Positions 1 to 7,519 of a stretch of 41,321 bases of DNA are shown here, piece by piece. Each line of letters opens with the position of its first letter. The stretch's first letter is position 1. A program made the position numbers and the translations under genes. The notes under the pieces are model-generated. The model saw only the letters and a list, made by a program, of their open reading frames with translations, was not told where the DNA came from and did not search any database. Origin of the DNA: Salinicoccus sp. YB14-2 (GTDB lineage: Bacteria > Bacillota > Bacilli > Staphylococcales > Salinicoccaceae); NCBI RefSeq assembly GCF_001265075.1, contig NZ_LFKO01000002.1:1009986-1051306 (forward strand), given 5' to 3'.

Positions 1-1031
1 CTTATGACTCAGCCTATCGCTTGCTAAAGATACACCTAGTAAAATAGTCATAGTATTGAATAGAGATTAAAATTTATCAAACACTTAATTACATAAATTT
101 TTTAATTGTTCACTTTTGAAAATTCAAAGTCGAACAGAATTCTGATATTGAATTTATAACGACGGAAATCATGCGATATTTTGTATGTTCAGATTCTCAT
201 TGATACGGTCGGTAGCTGGCTTTAATTCATTGTAGAGTAATATGACTATGTCAAAATGGACTTGCCGTATTGGTCGATGAAGTGACCGTCCGAAATCCTT
301 GATGATTTTGATTTTCAATACCTTTTGAAAAACATATTCATTCAATAATGAACAGTTCTTTCTTTACACTGCTATATATATTTTAAAGTCTCATACTTTA
401 CGTCAAAACTACCGTAAAGAAATGCATGACCCTACCCAAAGTTCAGCGAGAAATACTTACTAAAACCATCGTTCTTTAACACAGTGGTGTCAATTCTACG
501 CCTCCGTCCAAAAATTCGTGTAACGGGATGTCGTCTTTCCCATCGATTAACTTATCCCCCAAAAAAGATGGATTCTAAAAAACTAGATGGTTATACCGAC
601 GCTCAGATGGGTTTTGAATCCTACAAGAGCACATTTTTTCATTCTGAATTTTTCTTGATGCCCTATTTCGATTCTTATGGGATATAATCGCATAAGTCAG
701 CCAAAGTGACATCGAGCTGTGCTGCGATAGTTTTTTCACAGTAGCAGATTGGTGGATTTCTTAGCCACAGCTTTCAACCATTGATCGCGAGCTTTTTAAT
801 CTAACCCGCATTTCTTGGGGGAGAGACTTTACTAGGTTAATTTCTCCGTCAACACCTTCTTTCGAGCCTCAATGTATGTGACATGAGTGATGACCGTATC
901 ATCTGAGGTGACCTCTGCGCATATTCCCAAATAATCATATTACTCAATTTTCTCCTCAAACGAAGAGGCGTGGCTTCGGACAGCGCTTGCAGGACAAGTT
1001 CTGAGAATTATGAGATTGATTCATTTCTAAA
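1..1031. other. No intact gene; probably decayed DNA
   Basis: I find no open frame with a credible ribosome binding site or recognisable protein in this stretch. By eye it is less AT-rich than the genes to its right. Parts of the minus strand, for example about 855-960 and 190-330, read as protein-like sequence broken by stops and frame changes. That looks like decayed coding DNA, possibly from a mobile element, but I cannot name a family. A 67-codon plus-strand frame at 484-687 has no Shine-Dalgarno sequence and no family resemblance, so it is not called. Confidence 0.45.
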
Positions 1032-2240
1032 TTATTTTACAAGCCTTCTTAACTTTTCATTTTCTGTTTCCAGTTTTTGAATTGTTTTTTCTAGTCTTTG
1101 TTGTTTAAGATAATTATACTTAAACCTATTGATAAGTATATTTAAATCCAAATCATCCAGTTCTTTTATATCTAATATATTCCTCAAGATTCTACTCTCA
1201 ATAATCAAACTTTTAAATATATATTTCATTGGGTTTTGTGGTTTACCAATATAAGGATAATAATTGAGTAAAAATGCTGGCGCTTTATTAACTTCAATAA
1301 TTGTTCCTTGAACAGAATCAAAGTTTTCAAGCATTATATCGACTCCTGAGGTATGTAACCCTGGAATAGCTGTTACTGCATCAACGCTTTGTTGCTTTAC
1401 TTCTTCATTAATCAAATTTGAGATTTCTATATTTTCCCCACCATGTTGAAGGTTGGATTGTGGATACAGTATACAAAATTCTTCATTACTTAAAATATCT
1501 TCTAGCTTTAACTTTTTATATTTTAACAATTGTACTAATCCATTGTTGATTTTTATTGGATGACTTTTTAACAATGGATTCTTTTTTCTTTCGGTATTCT
1601 TCATTTTAATTAACTCTTTAATTGAGTGTTTACCATCTCCTCTTACATGGGCTGGTACCCTGAGAGTAGCAGACATAAAAGCACCTTCATTTATAATCAT
1701 CCTAACTTCGAACCCAGGTATAAAGTCTTGAAGAATAATTTTAGGGTTCTTCACCTTTCTTCTATTTTGGGCAGAAATACACTCATTCCAAAAGTAGTCA
1801 AAATTAGAGGGAGTAATATCTATAAAGACTCCTAATCCTCCATCTAAGGCTAGTGGTTTAATTACTAATTTTTTCTTGCAGTTCATCACATACTCAAAGG
1901 CTATATCATATTCATCTACTGTAAATAATTTTGAATTAGTCGTTTTAATATTAGCATAAGATAAATACCTTTCAGTAAGAATCTTGTCATTCGCGACTTG
2001 AAATCCGAATGAAGTATTATTAGGGTAAAAACTTTTAGTGTATCGAAATATCCTTTTTCCTTTATCGTGAATATAAAGACGGTCTTTATTTTTTTCTTTT
2101 ACTATATCAAATTTTATATTCATATTTTTCAATTCTTGCTGTGTAACAAGAAAATGATCTAAAGGTATATCTTTAGAATATTCATTTTTTCTTAAGTTTT
2201 TAAAGCGACTATACATATCACTTAATATACTCTCATTCAT
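1032..2240 (-). CDS. ATP-grasp carboxylate-amine ligase-like protein
   Basis: Likely cytoplasmic ligase that phosphorylates a carboxylate with ATP and joins it to an amine. The fold resembles the ATP-grasp part of cyanophycin synthetase and GshF. Using the start at 2240 (402 aa), the ATP-binding loop KPLALDGGLGV lies near residues 128-138, the family segment RVPAHVRGDG near 194-203, and the metal-binding end GVDIM...EVNKAP near 299-321. The C-terminal 30 residues are a short charged coiled coil. I chose the ATG at 2240 because GAAAGGAAC sits just upstream; the longer frame from 2279 has no good site. It is divergent from a paralogue at 2420-3607. The substrate is unknown; nearby AsnB-like enzymes suggest a shared amide-forming theme, which is inference. 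Confidence 0.85.
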   Translation of the reverse strand: MNESILSDMYSRFKNLRKNEYSKDIPLDHFLVTQQELKNMNIKFDIVKEKNKDRLYIHDKGKRIFRYTKSFYPNNTSFGFQVANDKILTERYLSYANIKTTNSKLFTVDEYDIAFEYVMNCKKKLVIKPLALDGGLGVFIDITPSNFDYFWNECISAQNRRKVKNPKIILQDFIPGFEVRMIINEGAFMSATLRVPAHVRGDGKHSIKELIKMKNTERKKNPLLKSHPIKINNGLVQLLKYKKLKLEDILSNEEFCILYPQSNLQHGGENIEISNLINEEVKQQSVDAVTAIPGLHTSGVDIMLENFDSVQGTIIEVNKAPAFLLNYYPYIGKPQNPMKYIFKSLIIESRILRNILDIKELDDLDLNILINRFKYNYLKQQRLEKTIQKLETENEKLRRLVK

Positions 2241-2381
2241 ATTTAAGTTCCTTTCAATATTAATTTCTTTAATGTTCATTTTACCACTAATCAGTAAGCA
2301 ACATAAAAATGATTTAATAATATTATAATATGAAAACTCTAATAATCTACCGAACTAATAATATACTTTCTAAATCAATGA

Positions 2382-2387
2382 TATAAT
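2382..2387 (+). promoter_or_regulatory. Putative -10 box for the plus-strand ATP-grasp gene
   Basis: A perfect TATAAT lies 33 bases before the chosen ATG at 2420. No convincing -35 hexamer is seen at 16-18 bases upstream, so this is weak evidence in very AT-rich sequence. The 179-base gap between the two divergent starts must hold promoters for both genes. Confidence 0.35.
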
Positions 2388-2419
2388 TATATCAAACATA
2401 CAGAGTGAGGTTTCTTATT

Positions 2420-3607
2420 ATGGATAGTAAAGATTTAAAATATATTTTCAAAAAGAATATGGCACAAGAAAAAAATCAGTATCCTCAGAAATTAATTACA
2501 TCTACATTGGGTTTACATACTAATTTTTTAAAAAATAGTATTATAAATTATAAAACAACTTTACCAAAAGGAAAAAAGCGACGAGTCATACATGTACTGA
2601 GAAAAGATAAATCTGAAATTGCAATCATAACAGAAGTTGCATATCCTACAAATGCCCAAATAGGAAAATGGTTAGTTAATGATAAATTTAAAACAGAAAA
2701 ACATTTGCAAAACTTCAACATAAGTACTCCAAATTCACAAATCTATGACAACAAAGATCTATCTCTAGCTAAAATAGAAACATTTAAAAAATCTAATCAA
2801 AATGTTGTCATTAAACCTTTAATCTCCACCCAAAGCAAAGGTGTCATTTTAAATGTTTCTGAAGATACTTTCGAACAAAGTTGGAAACAAAGTCTATTAG
2901 AAGGTAATGTATCAAAAGGGAAAATGTTGGTTCAAAATTATATTGAAGGATTTGAAGCGAGAGCTACCATTATACATGGCCAATTAGTTTCCATTATGCT
3001 TAGGATTCCACCATACATCATAGGAGATGGTAAGAATAGTGTTCAAAAATTGATTGAAAATAAAAATATAGCTCGAGAAAAATGTGGGTATATGAAAAAG
3101 TTACCTATTAAATTAAACAATACTATAATCAATTTTCTGAATTCCCAAAACATTTCAGTTAACTATGTTCCATCTCAAGGTGAATATGTTTTATTAAGTT
3201 CAATATCAAACGTGTCTGCTGGTGGTGCAGAGTTAATGAATATCACAAATTTAGTTTCAAAAAATATAAAAGAACTCCCTTTAAAAGCATTAGCAACTAT
3301 TCCTGGATTATATACAGGCGGTGTTGATATTATGATGAAGTCATTTGAAGATGTTAATCCAATTATTTTGGAAATAAATTCATTTCCAGGCTTATCAAAT
3401 GCGACTTATCCGACATATGGAGCGGGGACTAATCCTTCCAAAATTTATTATGAATCTTTAGTCACTATTGACCAGTACACAAATAAGACCAAGAATAAAT
3501 ATAATTTCAAGGATGAACTTGATTATTTAAGTGATTATCTCAGCTATATTCAATTAAAACAGGAGATGCTCAAAAAAAATTACAGGTCATTGATATCAAT
3601 TCTCTAA
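2420..3607 (+). CDS. ATP-grasp carboxylate-amine ligase-like protein (paralogue)
   Basis: Second ATP-grasp ligase, about 395 aa, clearly paralogous to the divergent gene on its left. Visible motifs are the ATP loop KPLISTQSKGV near 132-142, RIPPYIIGDG near 195-204, the GLYTGGVDIM segment near 296-305 and the metal-site segment EINSFPG near 318-324. The last motif is closer to the classical ATP-grasp pattern than the EVNKAP of its neighbour. The ATG at 2420 is preferred over an upstream in-frame GTG at 2405 because GAGTGAGG lies nine bases before it. Both paralogues end in a similar Lys/Leu-rich helix. Substrate unknown; divergent pairing suggests related but not identical substrates. Two hairpins and then an IS follow it. 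Confidence 0.85.
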   Translation: MDSKDLKYIFKKNMAQEKNQYPQKLITSTLGLHTNFLKNSIINYKTTLPKGKKRRVIHVLRKDKSEIAIITEVAYPTNAQIGKWLVNDKFKTEKHLQNFNISTPNSQIYDNKDLSLAKIETFKKSNQNVVIKPLISTQSKGVILNVSEDTFEQSWKQSLLEGNVSKGKMLVQNYIEGFEARATIIHGQLVSIMLRIPPYIIGDGKNSVQKLIENKNIAREKCGYMKKLPIKLNNTIINFLNSQNISVNYVPSQGEYVLLSSISNVSAGGAELMNITNLVSKNIKELPLKALATIPGLYTGGVDIMMKSFEDVNPIILEINSFPGLSNATYPTYGAGTNPSKIYYESLVTIDQYTNKTKNKYNFKDELDYLSDYLSYIQLKQEMLKKNYRSLISIL

Positions 3608-3627
3608 AATATTTTTATATTTTAGAG
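3602..3627 (+). terminator. Perfect hairpin over the stop of the ATP-grasp gene
   Basis: CTCTAAAATAT and its exact complement form an 11-bp stem with a TTTT loop, overlapping the last codons of the gene. There is no U-tract after it, so termination is only a possibility; it may instead protect the 3' end of the mRNA. Confidence 0.45.
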
Positions 3628-3650
3628 GAATAACTAAAACATCTCAAAAA

Positions 3651-3695
3651 TTAGGCTATCATTTTCCAATTAATATTGGAGTAAAGCTAGCCTAA
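3651..3695 (+). terminator. Inverted repeat downstream of ATP-grasp gene
   Basis: TTAGGCTA at 3651-3658 pairs with TAGCCTAA at 3688-3695, with an inner CCAAT/ATTGG pair. A T-rich stretch follows loosely after 3708. This may be the real terminator of the gene, left of the IS insertion. Confidence 0.4.
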
Positions 3696-3774
3696 TGAAT
3701 GGCGCTTGTATTTGTTTTGAAATACTAGCTCAGTACCCAATGTCATTGACTTAAGAGAGTTGATAAAATTTGAT

Positions 3775-3814
3775 AATCAGAAATCCATGTTGATACATGG
3801 ATTTCTGATTTTTT
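3775..3814 (+). terminator. Inward-facing terminator inside left IS end
   Basis: A 15-bp perfect stem (AATCAGAAATCCATG and its complement, loop TTGATA, 3775-3810) is followed on the plus strand by TTTT. It would stop transcripts coming from the ATP-grasp gene before they reach the transposase. Confidence 0.8.
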
Positions 3815-4042
3815 GATTAATAAAGTTTATTGTAGTGTGAAAGTAAGTGTTTCTATGTTCGTCAGAACTTGGAAGAAGAAAGCCAGCCATTATGCAGCAA
3901 TTGTTAAGACTGTCCCCAATGACTAAAGTAAAACTAGAAACAGTCTGTTATCTCGGTGTGGTCGAAGAAAATCAGATTCCTTATCTTAAAGCCGCGTACG
4001 CTAAGAAAAAGCCAAAATTACTTTATGAGGACGGTGGCATTT

Positions 4043-5379
4043 ATGAAGGGTAAAATGGAGGAATTTAATGATTTTATTGATGAAGCGCAAATCATTTATC
4101 TGGTAGATATTCGTGAGGGTAACCCACAGGCATTTACACGAAAAAGAAAAACAGACCGTATGCTTTAATGCTTCAAATGTTCTCCTAGAAAGGACAATCT
4201 CAATTTTCCGAGCTTTTAGATTTCTCCATCAGCCAAGACCAGTCTTTGGACATTTCATCCGTCGGTTTTTATAAAGTGCGAATGAAGTATAATCCGAATG
4301 CCCTCAAGCTCATGATGAAAGATTATCTATCCATGATTTATGAAAATGATGATGCGAGTTTAGTTAAGTTGAGTGGGTATATAGTCACTGCGATTGATGG
4401 TTCGAATTTTATACTGCCCTCTACAGGAGAAAATACTGAGAAATATGGTGTGCATGACAGAGAAGGTGCAGAAGGACCAGTCATGGGGCAATTATCACTG
4501 GTTTATGATTGTATTAACAAACTGGCCATCGATACATGTATTGGAGAGTACAAACATAGTGAACGTGCGTTTACTGCCCAACACCTTCATGAGTTAAAAG
4601 AAACGCTCAGACAACCGACGATTACGACATTCGACCGGGACTATTTCTCAATACGGCTGGTCGACCAGATGATGGATGATGGTAAGAAATTTGTAATGAG
4701 AATGGCCAGTAGAAATTTAAAAAGATATTCAAACCAATTGGATTCAGCTCAAGATAAAACATTCGATATGATCTTCAATCGCATCCAAACCAATCCCTAC
4801 AGGGAGGATCGGGCATTCCGAACCAAGCTGATGAGTATCACATATCCTTTACGATTTGTGAAAATCCCATTAATCAAGCCAGAAACCGGTGAAGCCTACG
4901 ATGAAGTGCTCTTAACCAACCTCTGGCCGGAAGAATTTTCGCTGGCGGAGTTAAAAGAACTCTATCGATTAAGGTGGGAGATCGAGACCGTCTATAATGT
5001 ACTCAAAAATCAGATGAAGCTTGAAGAATTCAGAGGGGTGAGAGAACAGTTGATTCTTCAAGAGATCTACTGCTACGTGTGACTGTATAATTTGACGATG
5101 CTTCAAATCATTGAAGACAATGAGACAACAGAAATTCCACAGGACCGCTACAAGTATCAGATGAAACGAAACATGAGTATCGCCATTGACGTGGTGAAGA
5201 CCTATTTCATTAAAACGTTGATGAGTCCGACACAAAAGGAACGCAGAGAAAGTATGAAACAGATGAATACACTTATCATGAAACATCTTGTGCCAATACG
5301 ACTGAACAAAAGCACAAAGCGAAAGACGAGCATCAATAAATCCAGACGATCATATCCTTACACTTATTTAATAAAATAG
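4043..5379 (+). pseudogene. IS4-family transposase, inactivated
   Basis: DDE transposase remnant of about 440 codons. The main open stretch 4246-5082 carries the IS4-type DGS...LPST segment, the FDRDYFS segment with the second acidic residue, and the Y-2-R-3-E-6-K signature in ELYRLRWEIETVYNVLKNQ near 4954-5013. Lesions seen: a frame change near 4155 (the first part, from ATG 4043, is in another frame), an in-frame TAG at 4186-4188 and an in-frame TGA at 5080-5082 in YCYV*LYNLTML, after which the same frame runs on to 5379. It cannot make a full-length enzyme. A further 68-codon frame at 3847-4053 precedes it; I could not assign that frame. Confidence 0.85.
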
Positions 5380-5425
5380 ATTCATTACAGGGGTTTATTT
5401 AGTATGCTTTCAAACGGTTAAAATG

Positions 5426-5472
5426 AAAAAGAGATCCAGTGTTTCAGATAATATATCTGAAACACTGGATCT
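5426..5472 (-). terminator. Inward-facing terminator inside right IS end
   Basis: A perfect 19-bp stem at 5432-5472 (AGATCCAGTGTTTCAGATA, 3-base loop) is followed on the minus strand by C and five T. It would block transcripts from the lipoprotein operon entering the IS. Confidence 0.8.
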
Positions 5473-5523
5473 TTACCTGTCAACAACCTTAAGTTAATGA
5501 CATTGGGTCAGTACCTCTGGTTT

Positions 5524-5958
5524 TTATTCTTTAATAAGACTAATGCTTTCACTCCATTGCTCATGAAAACTTAGTAAAATTGTATCTGCTTCATTTACTT
5601 CCTCCAAAGTAAACGGTAAATCACTAACAGTTCCAGAATATCTGTTAGTTTTAATAAATTCCCCATCTTTATAATATGAAACATACGCATGTCCATTCAA
5701 GATATAACTATTATTACTTGTATAACCAATGGGTTCTGTTTGCAACATCTTAGGATTAGACTGCTCAATTCCTTTAGTATCAATCCACTTGCCCTCTACT
5801 AACTCTTCCATATCAATTAAATTAGTTTGGTCATTCTCTGAGGTATCTTCCTCATTTACAATATCCTCCCCTTTAGTATCATTGTCAGTTGAGGAACATG
5901 CACTAAGTAATAAAACAATAGATGTTAGTAATATTAAATTTTTTAATGAATTTTTCAA
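5524..5958 (-). CDS. Lipoprotein with a domain shared with the upstream hydrolase-like gene
   Basis: Predicted surface lipoprotein of 144 aa. It has a lysine-containing signal peptide, a hydrophobic core and a lipobox LLSAC with Cys21 as the lipidation site. An Asp/Glu/Asn-rich linker (about 22-50) follows, then an 85-residue domain beginning EGKWIDTKGI. That domain is a clear paralogue of the C-terminus of the neighbouring protein at 6006-7346 (EGEWINTKGI, then ...YYKG/DG.F...RY... and a final Trp-rich segment). The start is TTG at 5958 with GAGGTGAG just before it. It is co-oriented with the upstream gene, 47 bases apart, so probably one transcript. Function unknown; the pairing suggests an extracellular binding or anchoring counterpart to a cytoplasmic modifying enzyme, which is inference. 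Confidence 0.8.
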   Translation of the reverse strand: MKNSLKNLILLTSIVLLLSACSSTDNDTKGEDIVNEEDTSENDQTNLIDMEELVEGKWIDTKGIEQSNPKMLQTEPIGYTSNNSYILNGHAYVSYYKDGEFIKTNRYSGTVSDLPFTLEEVNEADTILLSFHEQWSESISLIKE

Positions 5959-6005
5959 AGTCTCACCTCAATAAATTATTTTAAAGCATAATGGTATTAA
6001 AATAT

Positions 6006-7346
6006 TTAGTTAATAGAATTTTCAAATGTGAAGTTTTCTAGCCATACTTTATTAAAACTGATCACTACACTATCTACATCTTGTACACTTTCTATTTTAT
6101 GCGGCATGTTAATTTTATTTTCGAAATATCTTTTGCCAAATATAAATTTATTACCTTTATAATAGGCTATATATCCATTTCCATGCATGAAATATGTATT
6201 ATTATTATTATAACGTAACTTTGAAGTTCTATACATATTTTCATTTTTACATTTAATCCCTTTAGTGTTTATCCATTCTCCTTCAAATAAATATCTTTTA
6301 TTAAAATCGTCACTTTTATAATTAACTTGAGTTATATCGAAAGTTTGATAATCTTTTATAATATCGTATTGCTTCTGTGTTATGTTGATAACATCAATAA
6401 ATCTTGGCTCTATATTATTGAATTGATAATATAGGCTCTTTTGAAACTCAGAAGAATTAACTGTTCCATCTTTCATGCAGATTTCAATTTTATATTTATA
6501 TGTTTTTGGCCGATTATTAGTTACTTCTAACTGGAATACAGTAGAATCTATATCTGTAATTACATTCAAATTATTAATTTTAGGAGAGTTTATTATATCA
6601 TTAATTTTTCTTTTTAAATACTCAGGAAAATAATAGACAACAGCACTATGCCCCACATAGTTTCTCAAATCTAACTCATAATATATTTTATTTTCATCAA
6701 AGTGTATTAGCATCGGCTTCATGTGCTTTGCATATGTATAATCCCTAGTACCTGCATGAAAATATAAATTTGATTTACTCTTCTTTACTAATATCTTTTC
6801 CTCAAAGCTTTTATTCAATCTTTCTACATTATTATCTTCATTATTCCCAAAAATATTATTGAAAATTAGATTCCTCACTTTTGGAATACTGTTTAAATAA
6901 TCACCGACATACAGTTGGTTTGCGGCAGAAATAATATGCCCTGCTTCGATGTTGAATCCTATAGCAAGAGCACCAGTCCCCCCTTTGGATGAACCAGCTA
7001 AAATCAATCTTCTCTGATCAATGTTTAGTTTTTTTAAATAGGAAATGATTAAGTTTGAAGTATCCTGCAAATAACTGTCTCTCCCTCGGGTTCCATAATA
7101 ATATACAGGAACATCCTCCACACTATCCAATATGAATAATTTATTAGCTGGTATTTCACTTAAGGTTTTTATATAATTATATACTGGAGGTTTTCCTGTG
7201 ATTTCTCGACCATGAAAACCTGAAAATATCACAATTAAATGCTCTGACTTTTCTGTTGGAATAAAAAGATGTTTTATAGTATGATTCATTCCTTTATAAA
7301 CTTTTTCATTACTTTTTATTAAGTCTTTAATATTCATTTTCACCAT
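6006..7346 (-). CDS. Asp2/XcbB-like alpha/beta-hydrolase-fold protein with C-terminal accessory domain
   Basis: About 446 aa. The first 250 residues resemble the alpha/beta-hydrolase core of accessory-Sec Asp2 and the capsule protein family XcbB/CpsF: a strand LIVIFSGFHG, then a nucleophile elbow GSSKGG (Ser near 120), and a possible catalytic His in YVGHSAV near 233. Family members act on glycans or glycoproteins, and Asp2 has been linked to O-acetylation. A middle beta-rich segment follows, then the EGEWINTKGI domain also found in the lipoprotein downstream. The ATG at 7346 is chosen for the preceding GGTGAG; spacing is short and an ATG three codons on is possible. No signal peptide, so likely cytoplasmic. 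Substrate not known. Confidence 0.7.
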   Translation of the reverse strand: MVKMNIKDLIKSNEKVYKGMNHTIKHLFIPTEKSEHLIVIFSGFHGREITGKPPVYNYIKTLSEIPANKLFILDSVEDVPVYYYGTRGRDSYLQDTSNLIISYLKKLNIDQRRLILAGSSKGGTGALAIGFNIEAGHIISAANQLYVGDYLNSIPKVRNLIFNNIFGNNEDNNVERLNKSFEEKILVKKSKSNLYFHAGTRDYTYAKHMKPMLIHFDENKIYYELDLRNYVGHSAVVYYFPEYLKRKINDIINSPKINNLNVITDIDSTVFQLEVTNNRPKTYKYKIEICMKDGTVNSSEFQKSLYYQFNNIEPRFIDVINITQKQYDIIKDYQTFDITQVNYKSDDFNKRYLFEGEWINTKGIKCKNENMYRTSKLRYNNNNTYFMHGNGYIAYYKGNKFIFGKRYFENKINMPHKIESVQDVDSVVISFNKVWLENFTFENSIN

Positions 7347-7474
7347 ATATCTCACCACTCATTTTAGTATTTTTTAATCAACAAGATTAATAGGTTTCTT
7401 ATCTATTCTCTAAGATTTATAAACTAGGCTCTTCTAATTTAAGTAAAATATTATAGTTTATACGACGCCTGATA

Positions 7475-7480
7475 TATAAT
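7475..7480 (+). promoter_or_regulatory. Putative -10 box for the AsnB-like gene
   Basis: TATAAT 40 bases before the ATG at 7520, preceded by TGATA. The -35 region (TTATAG at 7451) is poor. The divergent gene starts at 7346, so this 173-base gap should hold two promoters. Confidence 0.35.
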
Positions 7481-7519
7481 AACCATATTACCATATATAC
7501 AAAATAGGAGGAATCTTTC

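Larger units (their letters stand above)
3736..5507 (+). mobile_element. Decayed IS4-type insertion sequence, 1772 bp
   Basis: The left end starts CCCAATGTCATTGACTTAAG and the right end, read inward, starts CCCAATGTCATTAACTTAAG, one mismatch in 20. The flanks TCAGTA at 3730-3735 and 5508-5513 are a 6-bp direct repeat, read as the target site duplication. That is shorter than most IS4 elements give, so the exact subgroup is open. The only sizeable gene is a broken DDE transposase. Strong hairpins facing inward lie just inside both ends. The right end sits 16 bases past the stop codon of the lipoprotein gene, so the insertion apparently spared both neighbours. Confidence 0.85.

Noticed and set aside
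484-687. 67-codon frame near the left edge
   Set aside because: No Shine-Dalgarno sequence, no recognisable product, and it lies in apparently decayed DNA.
3847-4053. 68-codon frame inside the IS before the transposase
   Set aside because: Could be an accessory frame or a leftover, but it overlaps the transposase start in another frame and matches no family I know.
4969-5286. 105-codon minus-strand frame
   Set aside because: Antisense to the transposase remnant, which is clearly coding-derived on the plus strand.
6006-7346. Accessory Sec (SecA2/SecY2) system because of Asp2 similarity
   Set aside because: No secA2, secY2, asp1, asp3 or serine-rich repeat protein is present; the XcbB/CpsF capsule family is an equally good match.
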